Part shown: positions 5,394-5,425 of the stretch, piece after piece
Numbering within the stretch: position 1 is the first letter of the stretch
Layout: every line of letters starts with the position of its first letter
From: CAYJHC01 sp964369805
Lineage (GTDB): Bacteria; Bacillota; Clostridia; Peptostreptococcales; Anaerovoracaceae
NCBI GenBank assembly: GCA_964369805.1
Contig: CAYJFM010000069.1
Location: forward strand, 1-5,425
Direction: 5' to 3'
Length of the DNA: 5,425 nucleotides
Program-made: the position numbers and the translations under genes
Notes under the pieces: model-generated
Told to the model about the DNA's origin: nothing
Seen by the model: the letters and a program-made list of their open reading frames with translations, nothing else
The model's database searches: none

Positions 5394-5425
5394 TTTTTAT
5401 ATAGTCCAAAACTAAGAACTTTGCT

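Overview
The window is AT-rich with strong AGGAGG-type ribosome binding sites, short intergenic gaps and U-tract terminators. Its protein families are clostridial type IV pilins, a YfcC-type carrier with an M20 amidohydrolase, and a TrkA_C membrane protein. Together these point to a low-GC anaerobic Firmicute of the class Clostridia. The genus cannot be told from the sequence.

The layout has three transcription groups. (1) Positions 1-1525, minus strand: a good sigma-A-type promoter (1497-1525) drives two tandem type IV prepilin genes (820-1458, then 68-688). Only 26 nt after the second one is the start of a third minus-strand gene (1-41, cut by the window edge), whose 13 visible residues look like the N-terminus of a UvrA-family protein. 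(2) Positions 1796-2521, plus strand, divergent from the pilins across a 337-bp AT-rich intergenic region: a 241-aa protein with three predicted membrane helices and a C-terminal TrkA_C (RCK_C) domain. (3) Positions 2619-5313, minus strand, convergent with group 2: an AbgA-like M20 amidohydrolase followed after 19 nt by a YfcC/DcuC-superfamily membrane carrier. The convergent ends of groups 2 and 3 share a bidirectional terminator (2530-2599). A terminator-like hairpin (5334-5367) sits just in front of the amidohydrolase ribosome binding site, so the gene may be controlled by attenuation.

The amidohydrolase and carrier probably form an uptake-and-cleavage pair: the carrier imports an N-acyl or aminoacyl-amino-acid type compound and the cytoplasmic enzyme hydrolyses it. 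This parallels the E. coli abgAB-abgT arrangement, but with a YfcC carrier in place of AbgT and no AbgB partner in view. The two pilins are paralogues with nearly identical ends and diverged middles, and no assembly ATPase, platform protein or prepilin peptidase is visible here. I see no mobile element, tRNA, rRNA, CRISPR array or recognisable riboswitch, and nothing that clearly amounts to a new multi-gene system. The most worthwhile leads are the diverged pilin pair, the attenuator-like leader, and the AbgA-without-AbgB/YfcC pairing.
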